Part shown: positions 16,551 to 25,256 of the stretch, in pieces | Layout of the letters: each line of letters begins with the position of its first letter | Position numbering within the stretch: position 1 is the stretch's first letter | DNA from: an uncultured Cloacibacillus sp. | Lineage (GTDB): Bacteria > Synergistota > Synergistia > Synergistales > Synergistaceae | Length of the DNA stretch: 28,181 nucleotides | Direction: 5' to 3' | Assembly: GCA_900545755.1 (NCBI GenBank) | Contig: URAG01000029.1 | Coordinates: forward strand, 1-28,181 | Position numbers and translations under genes: made by a program | Notes under the pieces: generated by a model | Told to the model about the DNA's origin: nothing | The model's input: only the letters and a program-made list of their open reading frames with translations | Databases searched by the model: none

Positions 16551-17135
16551 CTATTCTATCACAGTCCTGAGCATTTCCGCTATACTTTTGACTGCGAGTG
16601 CGCGATGGGAAATTTTATTTTTTATATCGTCGCCGAGCTCGGCGAAGGTTTTGTCGAAACCGTCGGGGACGAATACGGGATCGTAGCCGAAGCCGGAGGT
16701 TCCGCGCGGCTCGCGGATTATAACGCCGGGGCAATAGCGCGTCACGACGAGCGGTTCCCGCACGCGCGGCATGACGACGGCTATCGCGCAGGCGAAGCGC
16801 CCGCGCCTGTCCTCCTTGTCCGCGAGTTCGCCGAGCAGCCAGCGCGTCCTGTCAGCATCGCTCCCGGGTACGATGCGTGCCGAGTGTACACCGGGCAGTC
16901 CGCCGAGCGCCTCGGCCTCTAAGCCGCTGTCGTCGGCGAGCGCTGGGAGGCCCGTCGCTTCGGCCCACGCGCTCGCCTTGATGAGCGCGTTGTCGGCGTA
17001 GGTTTCGCCGGTTTCTTCTATTTCGTGAGGACCGGACATGTCGCCGCCGAAGAGCAGTTCCACGCCCGCCGGTTCGAGCTGCGCCTTCATCTCCCTGTAT
17101 TTGCCTCTGTTGCCGCTCGCAAAGACTATGCGCAT
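16551..17135 (-). CDS. rdgB: XTP/dITP diphosphatase (non-canonical purine NTP pyrophosphatase)
   Basis: House-cleaning enzyme of 194 residues that hydrolyses XTP, dITP and ITP to monophosphates. Family motifs are [12 protein letters not shown] (5-16, substrate and phosphate binding), [14 protein letters not shown] (41-54), the metal-binding [12 protein letters not shown] with D68 and D69, and [10 protein letters not shown] followed by SHRALA near the end. Its start ATG 17135 overlaps the end of rph by 10 bases, and GGAGG lies within rph, so the two are translationally coupled. The rph-rdgB pair is widespread in bacteria. Confidence 0.96.
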   Translation of the reverse strand: MRIVFASGNRGKYREMKAQLEPAGVELLFGGDMSGPHEIEETGETYADNALIKASAWAEATGLPALADDSGLEAEALGGLPGVHSARIVPGSDADRTRWLLGELADKEDRRGRFACAIAVVMPRVREPLVVTRYCPGVIIREPRGTSGFGYDPVFVPDGFDKTFAELGDDIKNKISHRALAVKSIAEMLRTVIE

Positions 17136-17887
17136 ATTTCAAAGAGCCTCCGCTCGTCTTCAGTAAGCTCCAGTATTTCAACCTGCTTGCGGCGGATTTC
17201 CGCGATCCCTCGCTCCGCGAGGTCTAGCATCTGTGCGAGCTCCGCGCGTGAGAACGTCGCCCCTTCGCCCGTGCCTTGCAGCTCGACGAGCTCGCCGCGT
17301 CCCGTCATGACGACGTTGGCGTCGACCTCGGCTGTCGAGTCCTCTTCATAGCAGAGGTCGAGCAGCGGCACGCCGCTGCATTTGCCTACGCTGACGGCGG
17401 CTATCTGGTTTTTAAGCGGGATTTCTGAAATTTTGCCGTCGCAGCGGATTCTGCGCAGCGCGTCGAAGAGCGCGACGAAGCCGGCCGATATCGACGCGGT
17501 CCTGGTGCCGCCGTCGGCCTGCAAAACGTCGCAGTCTATCGTAATCGTGCGCTCGCCGAGGCGCGTCATGTCGACGGCGGCGCGCAGCGAGCGGCCTATA
17601 AGCCGCTGTATCTCGCTGCCGCGCGCGTCACGCTTGCCGCGGTTTATCTCGCGCTGCATACGGCTTTGCGTCGAGCGCGGGAGCATCGCATATTCCGCCG
17701 TTATCCAGCCGTTGCCGGAGCCGCGCATGAATGGTGGGACTTTGTCGTCGACCGAAGCCGTGCAGAGGACGTGCGTGTTTCCCCAGCGGATGAGCGCCGA
17801 ACCCTCGGCGTAGCGGTTTACGCCGCGTTCCAGCGTTATCGGGCGCAGCTCGCCGGACGCGCGCCCGTCTATGCGTTGCGTTTCCAT
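17126..17887 (-). CDS. rph: Ribonuclease PH
   Basis: Phosphorolytic 3'-to-5' exoribonuclease of 253 residues that trims tRNA 3' ends. Recognisable blocks are [56 protein letters not shown], and the catalytic [18 protein letters not shown]. It forms a hexamer in the cytosol. ATG 17887 lies one base past the stop of the GerMN gene, and its 3' end overlaps rdgB, so the three genes form a tight transcriptional unit. Confidence 0.96.
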   Translation of the reverse strand: METQRIDGRASGELRPITLERGVNRYAEGSALIRWGNTHVLCTASVDDKVPPFMRGSGNGWITAEYAMLPRSTQSRMQREINRGKRDARGSEIQRLIGRSLRAAVDMTRLGERTITIDCDVLQADGGTRTASISAGFVALFDALRRIRCDGKISEIPLKNQIAAVSVGKCSGVPLLDLCYEEDSTAEVDANVVMTGRGELVELQGTGEGATFSRAELAQMLDLAERGIAEIRRKQVEILELTEDERRLFEICA

Positions 17888-17888
17888 G

Positions 17889-18770
17889 CTAGCGTCCCTC
17901 CGTCCACGCCGTCGTGAGGTCGACGGGCGTCTTGTCCGTGATTTCCTTTGAGTTTACGTAGAATTTGATCTTTTTGACGGGGGGAAAGTTGTCGCGCATC
18001 GTGTTGAGCATCCCGTTGAGCGCCTGCGCGGCCTTATCCTTTCCGAGCTTCTTTATCGAGCTCTGGAAGGCCGCCGTAAGGTCTACGTAGAGCCATTCGC
18101 CGCTCTGGAACACGTTCGTAACGGAGACGGCGGGGTCCATCGCCTTGGTCTCTTTGAGGCTGTCTATGTACATCGAGAGCACTTTCTGGATGTCGTCCTC
18201 GCGCGTGCCGCCGGGTTTTATCTCTATGGCGCGGGTCTGGAATGACTGTCCGTCGGGCACGTATATGCTGTACTGCGCATTCGACGGAGCGGACTCCTGC
18301 TGCGCCGCGGTCTCGGCGATCTCAGCGCCGCTGCCGTAGACGCCGCCGATGCGATCGCCGCCCTGCTTGTCCGACCATGCGAAGAAGTAGTTCGTAGCGA
18401 CGTAGCCGCAGGTAAAGAGTATGACGACGAGCGCTATCCATGCAAAGACGCGGACGATCTTCGGCGCGCGTGGACGCTGCTCTTCGTCGTCGTATTCGTC
18501 CTCTTCGTCGAAGTCGGCGCGCTTCATCGTCTTGCGTTTGCGGCTGCCGCGTAGCGAACGGACCTCCTCCTCTTCTTCCATCTCGCGCTCGCGCAGCGTG
18601 CGGCGAGCGCGCGGGCGCTGCGGCTTTTCTTCGCGCGCCTCGCGTTCCTCGCGCGCTTCGTCTTCGTCCTCGCGCACGAGGCCGCGGCGGCGCACGGCGG
18701 GCTGGTCGTAATTTTCATCTTTTTTATCGCGTATCACAAAGTGACGCTGTCTTTCTTCGGGGTCTCTCAT
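17889..18770 (-). CDS. Membrane-anchored GerMN-domain protein with charged N-terminus
   Basis: Protein of 293 residues. Residues 1-100 are extremely charged and low in complexity (runs of Glu, Arg and Asp), probably disordered and cytosolic. A single membrane helix follows ([26 protein letters not shown], about 105-130, of which [15 protein letters not shown] is the core). The external C-terminal part is a GerMN/sporulation-and-spore-germination type domain: [36 protein letters not shown] and [12 protein letters not shown]. GerMN domains are thought to bind or organise cell-wall related partners. I chose ATG 18770, which has GGAGG seven bases upstream. The frame extends further up but runs through a terminator. 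It is next to a cell-wall amidase, which suggests a role in envelope maintenance. This is inference. Confidence 0.8.
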   Translation of the reverse strand: MRDPEERQRHFVIRDKKDENYDQPAVRRRGLVREDEDEAREEREAREEKPQRPRARRTLREREMEEEEEVRSLRGSRKRKTMKRADFDEEDEYDDEEQRPRAPKIVRVFAWIALVVILFTCGYVATNYFFAWSDKQGGDRIGGVYGSGAEIAETAAQQESAPSNAQYSIYVPDGQSFQTRAIEIKPGGTREDDIQKVLSMYIDSLKETKAMDPAVSVTNVFQSGEWLYVDLTAAFQSSIKKLGKDKAAQALNGMLNTMRDNFPPVKKIKFYVNSKEITDKTPVDLTTAWTEGR

Positions 18771-18812
18771 TCGTCGTCCTCCAATGAACGGTTGGTCGTT
18801 TTGTAATTTCGT

Positions 18813-18818
18813 ATTATA
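18813..18818 (-). promoter_or_regulatory. Candidate -10 box for the GerMN-rph-rdgB unit
   Basis: TATAAT on the minus strand lies directly after the T-run of the amidase terminator, about 43 bases before the GerMN start codon. No clear -35 is seen, because the upstream position falls in the terminator stem. Confidence 0.35.
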
Positions 18819-18821
18819 TGC

Positions 18822-18854
18822 TAAAAAGAGCCCGCGCGTCTCGTCCGCGCGGGC
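18822..18854 (-). terminator. Rho-independent terminator of the amidase gene
   Basis: GCCCGCGCG and CGCGCGGGC form a 9-bp stem with a seven-base loop (18830-18854). On the minus strand CTCTTTTTAGC follows, a good T-run. It lies just after the amidase stop at 18872 and divides the long minus-strand run into two units. Confidence 0.8.
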
Positions 18855-18871
18855 CGGATTCTGCGTTCGCG

Positions 18872-20194
18872 TCAGTATCCGCGATGAGTCTCGATGAATG
18901 TGATTATGCCGTCGGCGAGGCTGCGGCATATCTTCTCACGATAGGACGCCGTGTTGAGCCGTTTCGCCTCGGTGGCGTTTGTCAGATAGCCCATCTCGAC
19001 GAGCACTGCGGGCATCCCTGCTCCGCGAAGGACGAAGAACGGCGCCTGGGCGACTTTGCGCATCGGCAGGCCGGCGCTCTTTGCGTTCTTGTGCAGGACT
19101 TCGGTCAGCTCGGTGCTCGCCCCTATCTTATCGTTCTGCTGCATGTCGCCGAGTATCTTGAGCAGGAGCTGCGTCTTTTTGTCGGCTTTCTGGATTTCAG
19201 CGGCGCTGTGCGCGTCGCCGGAGATTTCCCTGTTTTCGACGATGGCGAGGTTCATGGCGTCCTTGTCGGAAGGCAGGGCCATGATGTAGATTTCAAAGCC
19301 CGCGACGCCCGTCTTGCCCTTCGGCATGGCGTTGCAGTGCAGGCTGATGAATACGTCGGCGTTGTTCTTGTTCGCGAAGGCCGTGCGCTCCGCGAGCTTG
19401 AGGTAGACGTCGGTGCTGCGCGTGAGGCGTGCGTCCGCACCTTTTTCTTTGAGTATTTTCGCGAGCTGCGTCGCGGCGCGGAGGGTGATGTCCTTCTCGC
19501 GTATCTTGTTGGCGACTGCGCCGGGGTCGTGCCCTCCGTGCCCCGCGTCGATGACGACTACCGGCTTGCGCCCGCTTCTCGGCTTAGGCGCTGGGGCCTC
19601 TGCCTTGACCGGCTCCTGGATTTCCGGTTCCGGCTCAGGCTCCGCTTTCGGGGTCTCGGACTCTGGCTTCGGCTTGGCCTGCTGCGCCGGCTTTTTCACA
19701 GGCTCTGCCTGTTTTTTAGGTGCGGTTTGCTTTTGCGGCGCCGGCTGCGCCGCGGCAACAGTCTTGGTCTCGCCCCACCGGAAAGCCGCTTTCTGACCTA
19801 TCGCCTTGTAGAAGCGGTCGAAGGCCGATAGCAGCGAACGCCCCTCGCCCCACCAGTGCCCGTCCTTCGTCACGACCGGTGTAGGGAAGCTTATTATCGT
19901 CCCGGCGGCGCGCACGATGTTCGAGCCGTTCCAGAACTCTATCTTTTTGCCGCCCATCGTCACGATTAGCGACGTGCCGTCGTTTTTCGGCGCGAAGCCG
20001 AGCGCGGATACGACTTCGTCTACCGCCATTTCGCGCAGCGTGCCGTTCATGCGGACGCTTACGCTGCCCTTGCGTATGTCCCCGTTCCAAAGCTCTATCT
20101 TCTCCGCCGCGAAAGCGGGAAGCGCGCAGAGCAGCAGCGTGGAGAGAACGAGCAGGATTATGCTTTTCGTCTTATTTCCCAGCGATGACAACAT
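18872..20194 (-). CDS. N-acetylmuramoyl-L-alanine amidase (Amidase_3) with N-terminal substrate domain
   Basis: Exported peptidoglycan hydrolase of 440 residues. A signal peptide is evident (IILLVLSTLLLCALPAFA, cleavage near residue 29). Residues 30-140 form a beta-rich domain resembling the copper-amine-oxidase-like N-domains of cell-wall enzymes. A Pro/Ala/Glu/Lys-rich linker follows (about 145-208). The catalytic domain carries zinc ligands VVIDAGHGGHDPGA (H219), REKD (E233) and ISLHCNA (H286), with the catalytic glutamate in VLVEMGYLTN near the C-terminus. It cleaves the bond between muramic acid and L-alanine, probably in cell separation or wall remodelling. ATG 20194 lies inside the end of the PmbA gene (23-base overlap) with GGTGG upstream, so it is probably coupled to it. 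A terminator follows. Confidence 0.92.
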   Translation of the reverse strand: MLSSLGNKTKSIILLVLSTLLLCALPAFAAEKIELWNGDIRKGSVSVRMNGTLREMAVDEVVSALGFAPKNDGTSLIVTMGGKKIEFWNGSNIVRAAGTIISFPTPVVTKDGHWWGEGRSLLSAFDRFYKAIGQKAAFRWGETKTVAAAQPAPQKQTAPKKQAEPVKKPAQQAKPKPESETPKAEPEPEPEIQEPVKAEAPAPKPRSGRKPVVVIDAGHGGHDPGAVANKIREKDITLRAATQLAKILKEKGADARLTRSTDVYLKLAERTAFANKNNADVFISLHCNAMPKGKTGVAGFEIYIMALPSDKDAMNLAIVENREISGDAHSAAEIQKADKKTQLLLKILGDMQQNDKIGASTELTEVLHKNAKSAGLPMRKVAQAPFFVLRGAGMPAVLVEMGYLTNATEAKRLNTASYREKICRSLADGIITFIETHRGY

Positions 20195-21533
20195 TATCTA
20201 CCACCAATGTCGGCGCGGCGGTCGCGTATGAGTAGGTGAGGTCGTTTCCCGCCGCCGCGATGTTTTTCATGAATTCAAGGAGGTTCGAGGCGATCGTGAC
20301 GCCGCTGACCGGCGTCGTGATCTCGCCGTTTATTATCCTGTGCCCCTTGGCGCCGATCGAGAAGTCGCCGCTCACCGGGTCTATCGTGTGCAGCCCCATG
20401 AACTCTGTGACGTACATGCCTCTGCTTACACGCGAGAGCAGCGACTGCGGGCTCTCCCTACCGGGCTCGAAGATGAGGTTCGTCGTCCCCACGTCTGGCA
20501 GGGAGGACATGCCGCGCGAGCAGTTGCCCGTCGACTTCACGCCGTCCTTCGCCGCGTACTGGAGATTGTAGAGGAATGCAGAGGCGACGCCGCCCTTTAT
20601 CAGCTCGGTGCGCGAGGTCGGCACGCCCTCGGAGTCCCAAGACGAGCTTCCGGCCTTCCACGGCACGCGGCCGTCGTCCGTGAGGTTCACGCAGGGCGAC
20701 GCGACGAGGTCGCCTATGCGCCCCTTCATCAGCGAGCGCCCGCGGTGGACGTCAGAGGCGCAGAAGAGGCCGCCTATAACGTCGACGAGCGGCACTGCGG
20801 CGTCCGGGTCTATAACTACGGTATAGGTTCCGGTTTCGAGCTGCGTACCGCCGAGCGCGGCGACGGTCTGCTTCACTGCCGTGCGCGCGCACTTCGCGGT
20901 GTCGAGCTCGCAGAGGCGCAGGGCGTCCATTCCATAGCCGCCCATCTCTGTAAACTCGCCGGACTGCGCCAGCACGAGGACGCCGCAGTTTGCGCTCGAA
21001 CCGTGTTCCCATCCCGCGAGCCCCTTCGTCGTCGCGAAGAACGACGCGCCCCAGCCGTCGCGCCACGCCGCCGAACGCACGGAAATTATGCGCGCGTCGG
21101 CGCTTTTCGCCTCTTCCGTCATCTGCGCGCAATATTCCATGCGCTGCTTCGGCGTTATCCCGCGTATAGTCTCGTCCTCGGCCTCTAGCTCGGGGCAGCG
21201 GACGAGCGGCCCGCCGTAAAGCGTCACTCCCTCCTCGGGCTGCGAGGCGCGCGCGTTGTGCAGGCTCCATTCGATGAGCGAATCGACGGAAGCGCGGTCG
21301 AGCCTGTTGCCGTAGGATATGCCCTGACGCCCATCGGAGAGTATCGTTCGTATGCCGAGCCCCGCCGACGAGCCGCTGGTTGATTCTTCTATCTCGCCGT
21401 CTTTGAGCGTGAGGCCGTTGGCGCAGCCCTCGCTGTAGAGCACGTCCGCGCCGTCCGCGCCTCCTCGCAGCGCCGCGTCGAGGGCGTGCGCGGCGAGCGC
21501 CTCTACCTCTTCGTGTGAAAGGAATCCCGTCAC
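20172..21533 (-). CDS. pmbA: PmbA/TldE-family protein (TldD/TldE protease partner)
   Basis: Protein of 453 residues from the modulator-of-gyrase / TldD-TldE family. In studied systems TldD and TldE form a metalloprotease dimer that unfolds and cuts small modified peptides and CcdA-like proteins. The zinc HExxH motif is absent here, as expected for TldE, which depends on TldD for catalysis. Family blocks include SSGSSAGLGIRT, SSSWDSEGVPTSRTELI, GTTNLIFEPG, and GDFSIGAKGHRIINGEI, which are diagnostic of PmbA. The start is a GTG at 21533 that overlaps the aldolase stop (GTGA), with GGAGGT upstream. No tldD gene occurs in the window. The enzyme is cytosolic. Confidence 0.9.
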   Translation of the reverse strand: MTGFLSHEEVEALAAHALDAALRGGADGADVLYSEGCANGLTLKDGEIEESTSGSSAGLGIRTILSDGRQGISYGNRLDRASVDSLIEWSLHNARASQPEEGVTLYGGPLVRCPELEAEDETIRGITPKQRMEYCAQMTEEAKSADARIISVRSAAWRDGWGASFFATTKGLAGWEHGSSANCGVLVLAQSGEFTEMGGYGMDALRLCELDTAKCARTAVKQTVAALGGTQLETGTYTVVIDPDAAVPLVDVIGGLFCASDVHRGRSLMKGRIGDLVASPCVNLTDDGRVPWKAGSSSWDSEGVPTSRTELIKGGVASAFLYNLQYAAKDGVKSTGNCSRGMSSLPDVGTTNLIFEPGRESPQSLLSRVSRGMYVTEFMGLHTIDPVSGDFSIGAKGHRIINGEITTPVSGVTIASNLLEFMKNIAAAGNDLTYSYATAAPTLVVDNVVIAGK

Positions 21534-22567
21534 GCCCTGATTACCTCCGCCACTATCGCGGCGGCGCGCTCGACGTCCTCGCGGTCTACGTCCATGTGCG
21601 TCACGAAGCGGGCGCGGCGCGGCGAAATCATGTGGATGAGCAGCCCCTTGTCGAAGCAGCGTTTTTCAAACTCCGCGTCGCTAACGTCTCCTTCTCCGAG
21701 CGGGAAGAAGACCATATTCGTCATGTCCGGCGTATCCTCAACCGCGATACCGGCCTTGCGCAGCAGCTCGGCAAGGAGCTGCGCGTTCTCGTGGTCCTCG
21801 GCGAGGCGCGCTATATTGTTCTTGAGCGCGTAGAGTCCGGCAGCCGCGGCTATGCCGAGCTGGCGCTGCGCTCCGCCGAGGCGCTTGCGCCATTTCTTCG
21901 CCTTTTCTATAAATTCATGCGAACCGCAGAGCATTGAGCCGAGCGGCGCGCCGAGCCCTTTAGAGAGGCAGAACTGGACTGAGTCGACCTCTTTCGTAAA
22001 TTCGCTGACATTGACGCCGTATTTGACGGCGGCGTTGAAGATGCGCGCGCCGTCGAGGTGGACGTGGAAGCCGAGGCGCTTGCCCTCGCGCGCAGTGCGC
22101 GCGAAGCGCTCTGGCGAAACGGCTATGCCGCCCGTGTAGTTGTGCGTGTTTTCGAGCGCCAGCATCGTCGTCTCCGGGTGGTGGATGTCGCCGTCCGCCC
22201 TGTTGGCGGGCGCGAGCTCCTCAGGTGCAGGTATGCCGCTGTCGTCGTTGAGCGGATAAGGGCAGAGTCCCGCTATAGCGGAGAGGCCGCCTACCTCGGA
22301 ACACCATACGTGCGAGCGTTTGCCTGCGAGGATGCTTTCGCCATGACGGCCGGCCGATACGAAGGCGAGCAGGTTGCCCATCGTGCCGGAGCAGGCGTAT
22401 ATAGCCGCCTCTTTACCGGTTATCTCGGCGGCATATTCGCAGAGCGCGTTGGACGACGGGTCGTCGCCGTATATGTCGTCGCCGACTGCGGCGCTCGCTA
22501 TAACCTTGCGCATTTCGTCGGACGGGCGCGTTACGGTGTCGCTTCTGAAATCCATAATTTTATGCAT
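21530..22567 (-). CDS. Low-specificity L-threonine aldolase
   Basis: PLP enzyme of 345 residues that splits L-threonine or L-allo-threonine to glycine and acetaldehyde. The family opening is clear: MDFRSDTVTRPSDEMR, followed by DDIYGDDPSSNALCEYAAEI. The cofactor aspartate is in HLDGARIFNA (D172) and the Schiff-base lysine in CLSKGLGAPLGS (K203). ATG 22567 has GGAGGATAAA upstream and adds four residues before the more usual MDFRSD start, so either start is possible. It overlaps the following PmbA gene by four bases. It may supply glycine or degrade threonine, in keeping with an amino-acid-using anaerobe. Confidence 0.93.
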   Translation of the reverse strand: MHKIMDFRSDTVTRPSDEMRKVIASAAVGDDIYGDDPSSNALCEYAAEITGKEAAIYACSGTMGNLLAFVSAGRHGESILAGKRSHVWCSEVGGLSAIAGLCPYPLNDDSGIPAPEELAPANRADGDIHHPETTMLALENTHNYTGGIAVSPERFARTAREGKRLGFHVHLDGARIFNAAVKYGVNVSEFTKEVDSVQFCLSKGLGAPLGSMLCGSHEFIEKAKKWRKRLGGAQRQLGIAAAAGLYALKNNIARLAEDHENAQLLAELLRKAGIAVEDTPDMTNMVFFPLGEGDVSDAEFEKRCFDKGLLIHMISPRRARFVTHMDVDREDVERAAAIVAEVIRA

Positions 22568-22619
22568 TTTTTATCCTCCGTTCCGAATTTTTATGTGTTT
22601 TCTAATTTACGCTTTTGTT

Positions 22620-23444
22620 TTATCTTATGCCGAGCCTCGCCCACGGCAGGAAGTCGTCGCTGACGACCATGCCGATGTCGGCGCTGTGGTCGCCCGTGCC
22701 GTGGAAGTCGCTGCCCGCAGTCGCGTAAAGGCCGAAGCGCTTCGCTAGCGCGAGATGGCGGAAGGTCGTCTCCGGGCTGTTCGCGCCGTAGACCGCCTCG
22801 ATGCCCCACAGCCCAGCCTTTTTGAGCCGCGCCACGAGCGCGTCTAGCCCCGCGTCGTCAAGACGGCACTGCGCGGGGTGAGCGAGCACCGCTACGCCGC
22901 CCGCTTCGCGTATCAGCTTGATGCACTCTTCGGCAGATATCCTCTCCCGCGAAACATAGGCCGCGCCGCCTCGGTCAAGGTACTTCATGAAGGCGTCGCC
23001 TATCGAGAAAGCGTAGCCCTTGTCGACGAGAAGCTGCGCTATGTGCGGACGCGCGAGCACCTCGCCGTTCGTCAGCGCATCGGCTTCCTCAATGCTGACG
23101 TGCAGGCCGAGCTTGTTGAGCTTCTCGAAAATTTTGACATTTCGCTCGCCGCGTTTCCGCCGAATGTCTTCAAGCCGCCTTTCAAGATTTTCCGCTCCCG
23201 GCGTGATGCGGTAGCCGAGGATATGCAGAGTATGCGGCGCGGCGGCCGAGAGCTCTATGCCGCAAAGGCCGCGGACGCCCTCGCGCTCGCAGGCTTCCAT
23301 AAAGACGGGAAGCCCCGCCGTGGTGTCGTGGTCCGTCAGCGCAAGTAGAGCGAGGCCGCGTTTTTTAGCCGCCGCCGCCAGCTGCGCAGGAGTATACCTG
23401 CCGTCTGAAAAACGGCTGTGAGTGTGCATATCAATCAGAATCAT
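22620..23444 (-). CDS. PHP-domain metal-dependent phosphoesterase
   Basis: Cytosolic PHP phosphoesterase of 274 residues, related to YciV/RNase AM and nucleoside 3',5'-bisphosphate phosphatases. Metal ligands are visible in LIDMHTHSRFSDG (H7, H9, D14), ALTDHDTT (D and H), GIELSA, and later VLAHPAQ and GSDFHGTG. These are the four canonical PHP motifs. ATG 23444 is chosen because GAGG lies about nine bases upstream. A TTG at 23459 opens the frame but overlaps that ribosome site. The start overlaps the end of the GAF gene by 14 bases. Likely substrates are pAp-like nucleotides or short RNA ends, but this is family knowledge only. Confidence 0.9.
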   Translation of the reverse strand: MILIDMHTHSRFSDGRYTPAQLAAAAKKRGLALLALTDHDTTAGLPVFMEACEREGVRGLCGIELSAAAPHTLHILGYRITPGAENLERRLEDIRRKRGERNVKIFEKLNKLGLHVSIEEADALTNGEVLARPHIAQLLVDKGYAFSIGDAFMKYLDRGGAAYVSRERISAEECIKLIREAGGVAVLAHPAQCRLDDAGLDALVARLKKAGLWGIEAVYGANSPETTFRHLALAKRFGLYATAGSDFHGTGDHSADIGMVVSDDFLPWARLGIR

Positions 23445-24240
23445 GGTCAATTTCCTCAATTACGTCAGTTTCAAACATATACAGCTCGTGCGCCAGAATC
23501 ATAGCCGCGAGCGCGAGCTTCGCCTCGTCCTCCTGTGTGAAAGCCCCCGCGGAAGCCGATTCGAGCTGAAGCACGCCGAGCTTCTCTCCGTGCGCCGAGA
23601 GCGGCACTGAGACAATCGAGGCCGCGTCGCGGTCCATCGGCTGGTCATGGGCGGTCGAGACGCGCTCGACCACCATCGGCTTGCCCGAAGCGTAGACCTT
23701 CCACGGCGTGCCGCCGTTCCTCTTGAGCCGCTTCGGCGCTTCGCCGAAGTGCGCGGGGAGGTAGAGGCTGCCGTCATCCTTCGCAAGAATTATGAAAACC
23801 GCGTCGTCCGGCGCCATGTTCTGGAGTTCCTCCCACGCGCGGTCGATGAACGATCCGTAGCCCGGCGCGTGCGCAATACGCGAGGCGAACGCCTCGAACG
23901 ACGGGATGATCCTCTTAGCCCTGTCCCTGAAATAAAAGAGATAGGCGCTTATCGTAAAAAAGAGCGCGAAAACAGAAGCCGCCTCGAACCACGAAAAAAC
24001 GCCCGCGACTGCGACGACCACAGCCGCGCCCGCGCAGAGCACGAGATTCGTCTTGTAGGGCCAGCGGCCCGCCTCGTTCAGCCCGATGAAAGCGGCGACG
24101 AGAATTGCCGTGAAAAACGGAAATGAATCGAAAACGCAGCTGAAAACCGACCCCGCAGCAAGGAAAATCACCCACAGCACGGAGGGCCAGAAACGACGCG
24201 GCCGGAAGACCGCAGCCGTCCTACGCTTACCATTTCTCAA
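23431..24240 (-). CDS. GAF-domain membrane protein
   Basis: Protein of 269 residues. The basic N-terminus (MRNGKRRT) is followed by three or four hydrophobic helices (VLWVIFLAAGSVFS, FFTAILVAAFIGL, LVLCAGAAVVVAVAGVFS, ASVFALFFTISAYLFYF) to about residue 105. The cytosolic part, about 125-255, reads as a GAF sensor domain: DDAVFIILAKDDGSLYLPAHFG, then GTPWKVYASGKPMVVERV, ASIVSVPLSAHGEKLGVLQL and FTQEDEAKLALAAMI. No kinase, HD-GYP, GGDEF or phosphatase output domain follows, so its output is unknown. The start is a TTG overlapping the phosphodiesterase gene by 14 bases, with GAGAGGA upstream. There is no ATG alternative until the middle of the protein. It is followed in overlap by the PHP gene. 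Confidence 0.75.
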   Translation of the reverse strand: MRNGKRRTAAVFRPRRFWPSVLWVIFLAAGSVFSCVFDSFPFFTAILVAAFIGLNEAGRWPYKTNLVLCAGAAVVVAVAGVFSWFEAASVFALFFTISAYLFYFRDRAKRIIPSFEAFASRIAHAPGYGSFIDRAWEELQNMAPDDAVFIILAKDDGSLYLPAHFGEAPKRLKRNGGTPWKVYASGKPMVVERVSTAHDQPMDRDAASIVSVPLSAHGEKLGVLQLESASAGAFTQEDEAKLALAAMILAHELYMFETDVIEEIDHDSD

Positions 24241-24802
24241 AATGCAGTTCCTCTCCGCCGAGCGTCATAATCCAAATCCCCTCGTCCGTTGCGAAAGCCG
24301 CGCTCTCTGGGTCGCGTCCCTTCGGGATCGTCGTCGAGCCGGGGTTCAGAAAAATCGTTCCATCCTCGCGGACGAGGGAGCCTACGTGCGTGTGCCCCGA
24401 AATCGCGAGGTCCACCTTGTTGTAAAGCGCCATCTCGCGCAGCAGCGGGAAATTGTCGCCGTGCATCATGAGAATTTTTTTGCCGCGCCACGTAGCCGAA
24501 ACGATCGGACGACACTCCGGCTTCAGCACCATCATATCCACAGGCGCGTCGCAGTTGCCCGTCGAGATGAGCACCCTGCCCCCGTCAAAATAAAAATCGT
24601 TGATCGCCTCGGCGAGGTCCGCCGGCGTATAGCCTCCGGGGATGCTGTTGCGCGGCCCATGATAAAGCACGTCGCCTGCGTGCAGCACCGTCTTCACCTC
24701 CGGCCCGAAAAGCTCAAGCGCGCGCTTCCACGAGGGGAAGCTGCCGTGAGTGTCGGAGAGTATGCCGATCTTGCTGTCTTCTATGGCGTAAACGGACAAC
24801 AC
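24227..24802 (-). CDS. YfcE/MJ0936-family metallophosphodiesterase
   Basis: Cytosolic calcineurin-like phosphoesterase of 191 residues. All metal motifs are present: GILSDTHGS (D17, H19), VLHAGDVLYHG (D44), STGNCDAP (N and D), MMHGDN (H) and SGHTHVG (H, H), ending with NPGSTTIPKG, which is typical of YfcE. Such proteins hydrolyse phosphodiesters in vitro and their physiological substrate is often unknown. The start is GTG 24802 with AAGGGATGG upstream. No in-frame ATG fits. It is the first gene of the minus-strand run and lies back to back with the plus-strand HTH-like gene, sharing an AT-rich promoter region. Confidence 0.9.
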   Translation of the reverse strand: MLSVYAIEDSKIGILSDTHGSFPSWKRALELFGPEVKTVLHAGDVLYHGPRNSIPGGYTPADLAEAINDFYFDGGRVLISTGNCDAPVDMMVLKPECRPIVSATWRGKKILMMHGDNFPLLREMALYNKVDLAISGHTHVGSLVREDGTIFLNPGSTTIPKGRDPESAAFATDEGIWIMTLGGEELHFEKW

Positions 24803-24830
24803 AATCCATCCCTTCTCTTAGAATGACGGT

Positions 24831-24842
24831 TTATATTATAAT
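24831..24842. promoter_or_regulatory. Divergent AT box with overlapping -10 elements
   Basis: TTATATTATAAT contains TATAAT on the plus strand (24837-24842) and TATAAT on the minus strand (24835-24840). It sits between two divergent start codons (24802 and 24885). The -35 boxes are not clear. Confidence 0.4.
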
Positions 24843-24884
24843 TCAGAGCGGCTGGAAAGATAAACCGCAAGGGGGAACAAATTC

Positions 24885-25256
24885 ATGGAACTCGACATAA
24901 AAAACCTCGGCGACCAGGATATGAAGCAGCTCGTCAAATCTCTCGAACTCGTCTCGGCGCGCGTCCTCGACTCCGTAGTGCGCGCGAGCCAGCTCGCGAG
25001 CGCGGCGACACCGGAGATGCAGGCGCTCTTCGCCGAATGGGTCAACTGTCTCGGCGGCGAGCTCACGCGCGCGGTCGAAGAGAAAGGCGCTATAAACCCC
25101 GACGAGCTCGCTAAAACCATCGGCGTCACGCCGGCGACCGTCATCTCGCTCGCGCTTGCGCTGCACCGCGAAGGCGCGATAAAAATCACTGAAATCAAGG
25201 CGGAGCCGTCGAACGGCGTAAACACGGAAATCTGCGGCTGCCTCCGTCAGAATTGA
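24885..25256 (+). CDS. Small hypothetical protein with HTH-like C-terminus
   Basis: Protein of 123 residues that I do not recognise as a named family. Residues 1-70 look helical (DIKNLGDQDMKQLVKSLELV and a following Ala/Leu-rich helix). Residues 70-105, DELAKTIGVTPATVISLALALHREGAIKI, have the pattern of a winged helix-turn-helix (helix, turn GVTP, recognition helix, then a strand). The end includes CGC and is Asn-rich. The start ATG 24885 is supported by AAGGGGG upstream. It overlaps the DUF188 gene by four bases (TTGA), so they are cotranscribed. It is not one of the known CRISPR proteins, although the pair lies next to the array. A DNA-binding role is possible but unproven. Confidence 0.65.
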   Translation: MELDIKNLGDQDMKQLVKSLELVSARVLDSVVRASQLASAATPEMQALFAEWVNCLGGELTRAVEEKGAINPDELAKTIGVTPATVISLALALHREGAIKITEIKAEPSNGVNTEICGCLRQN

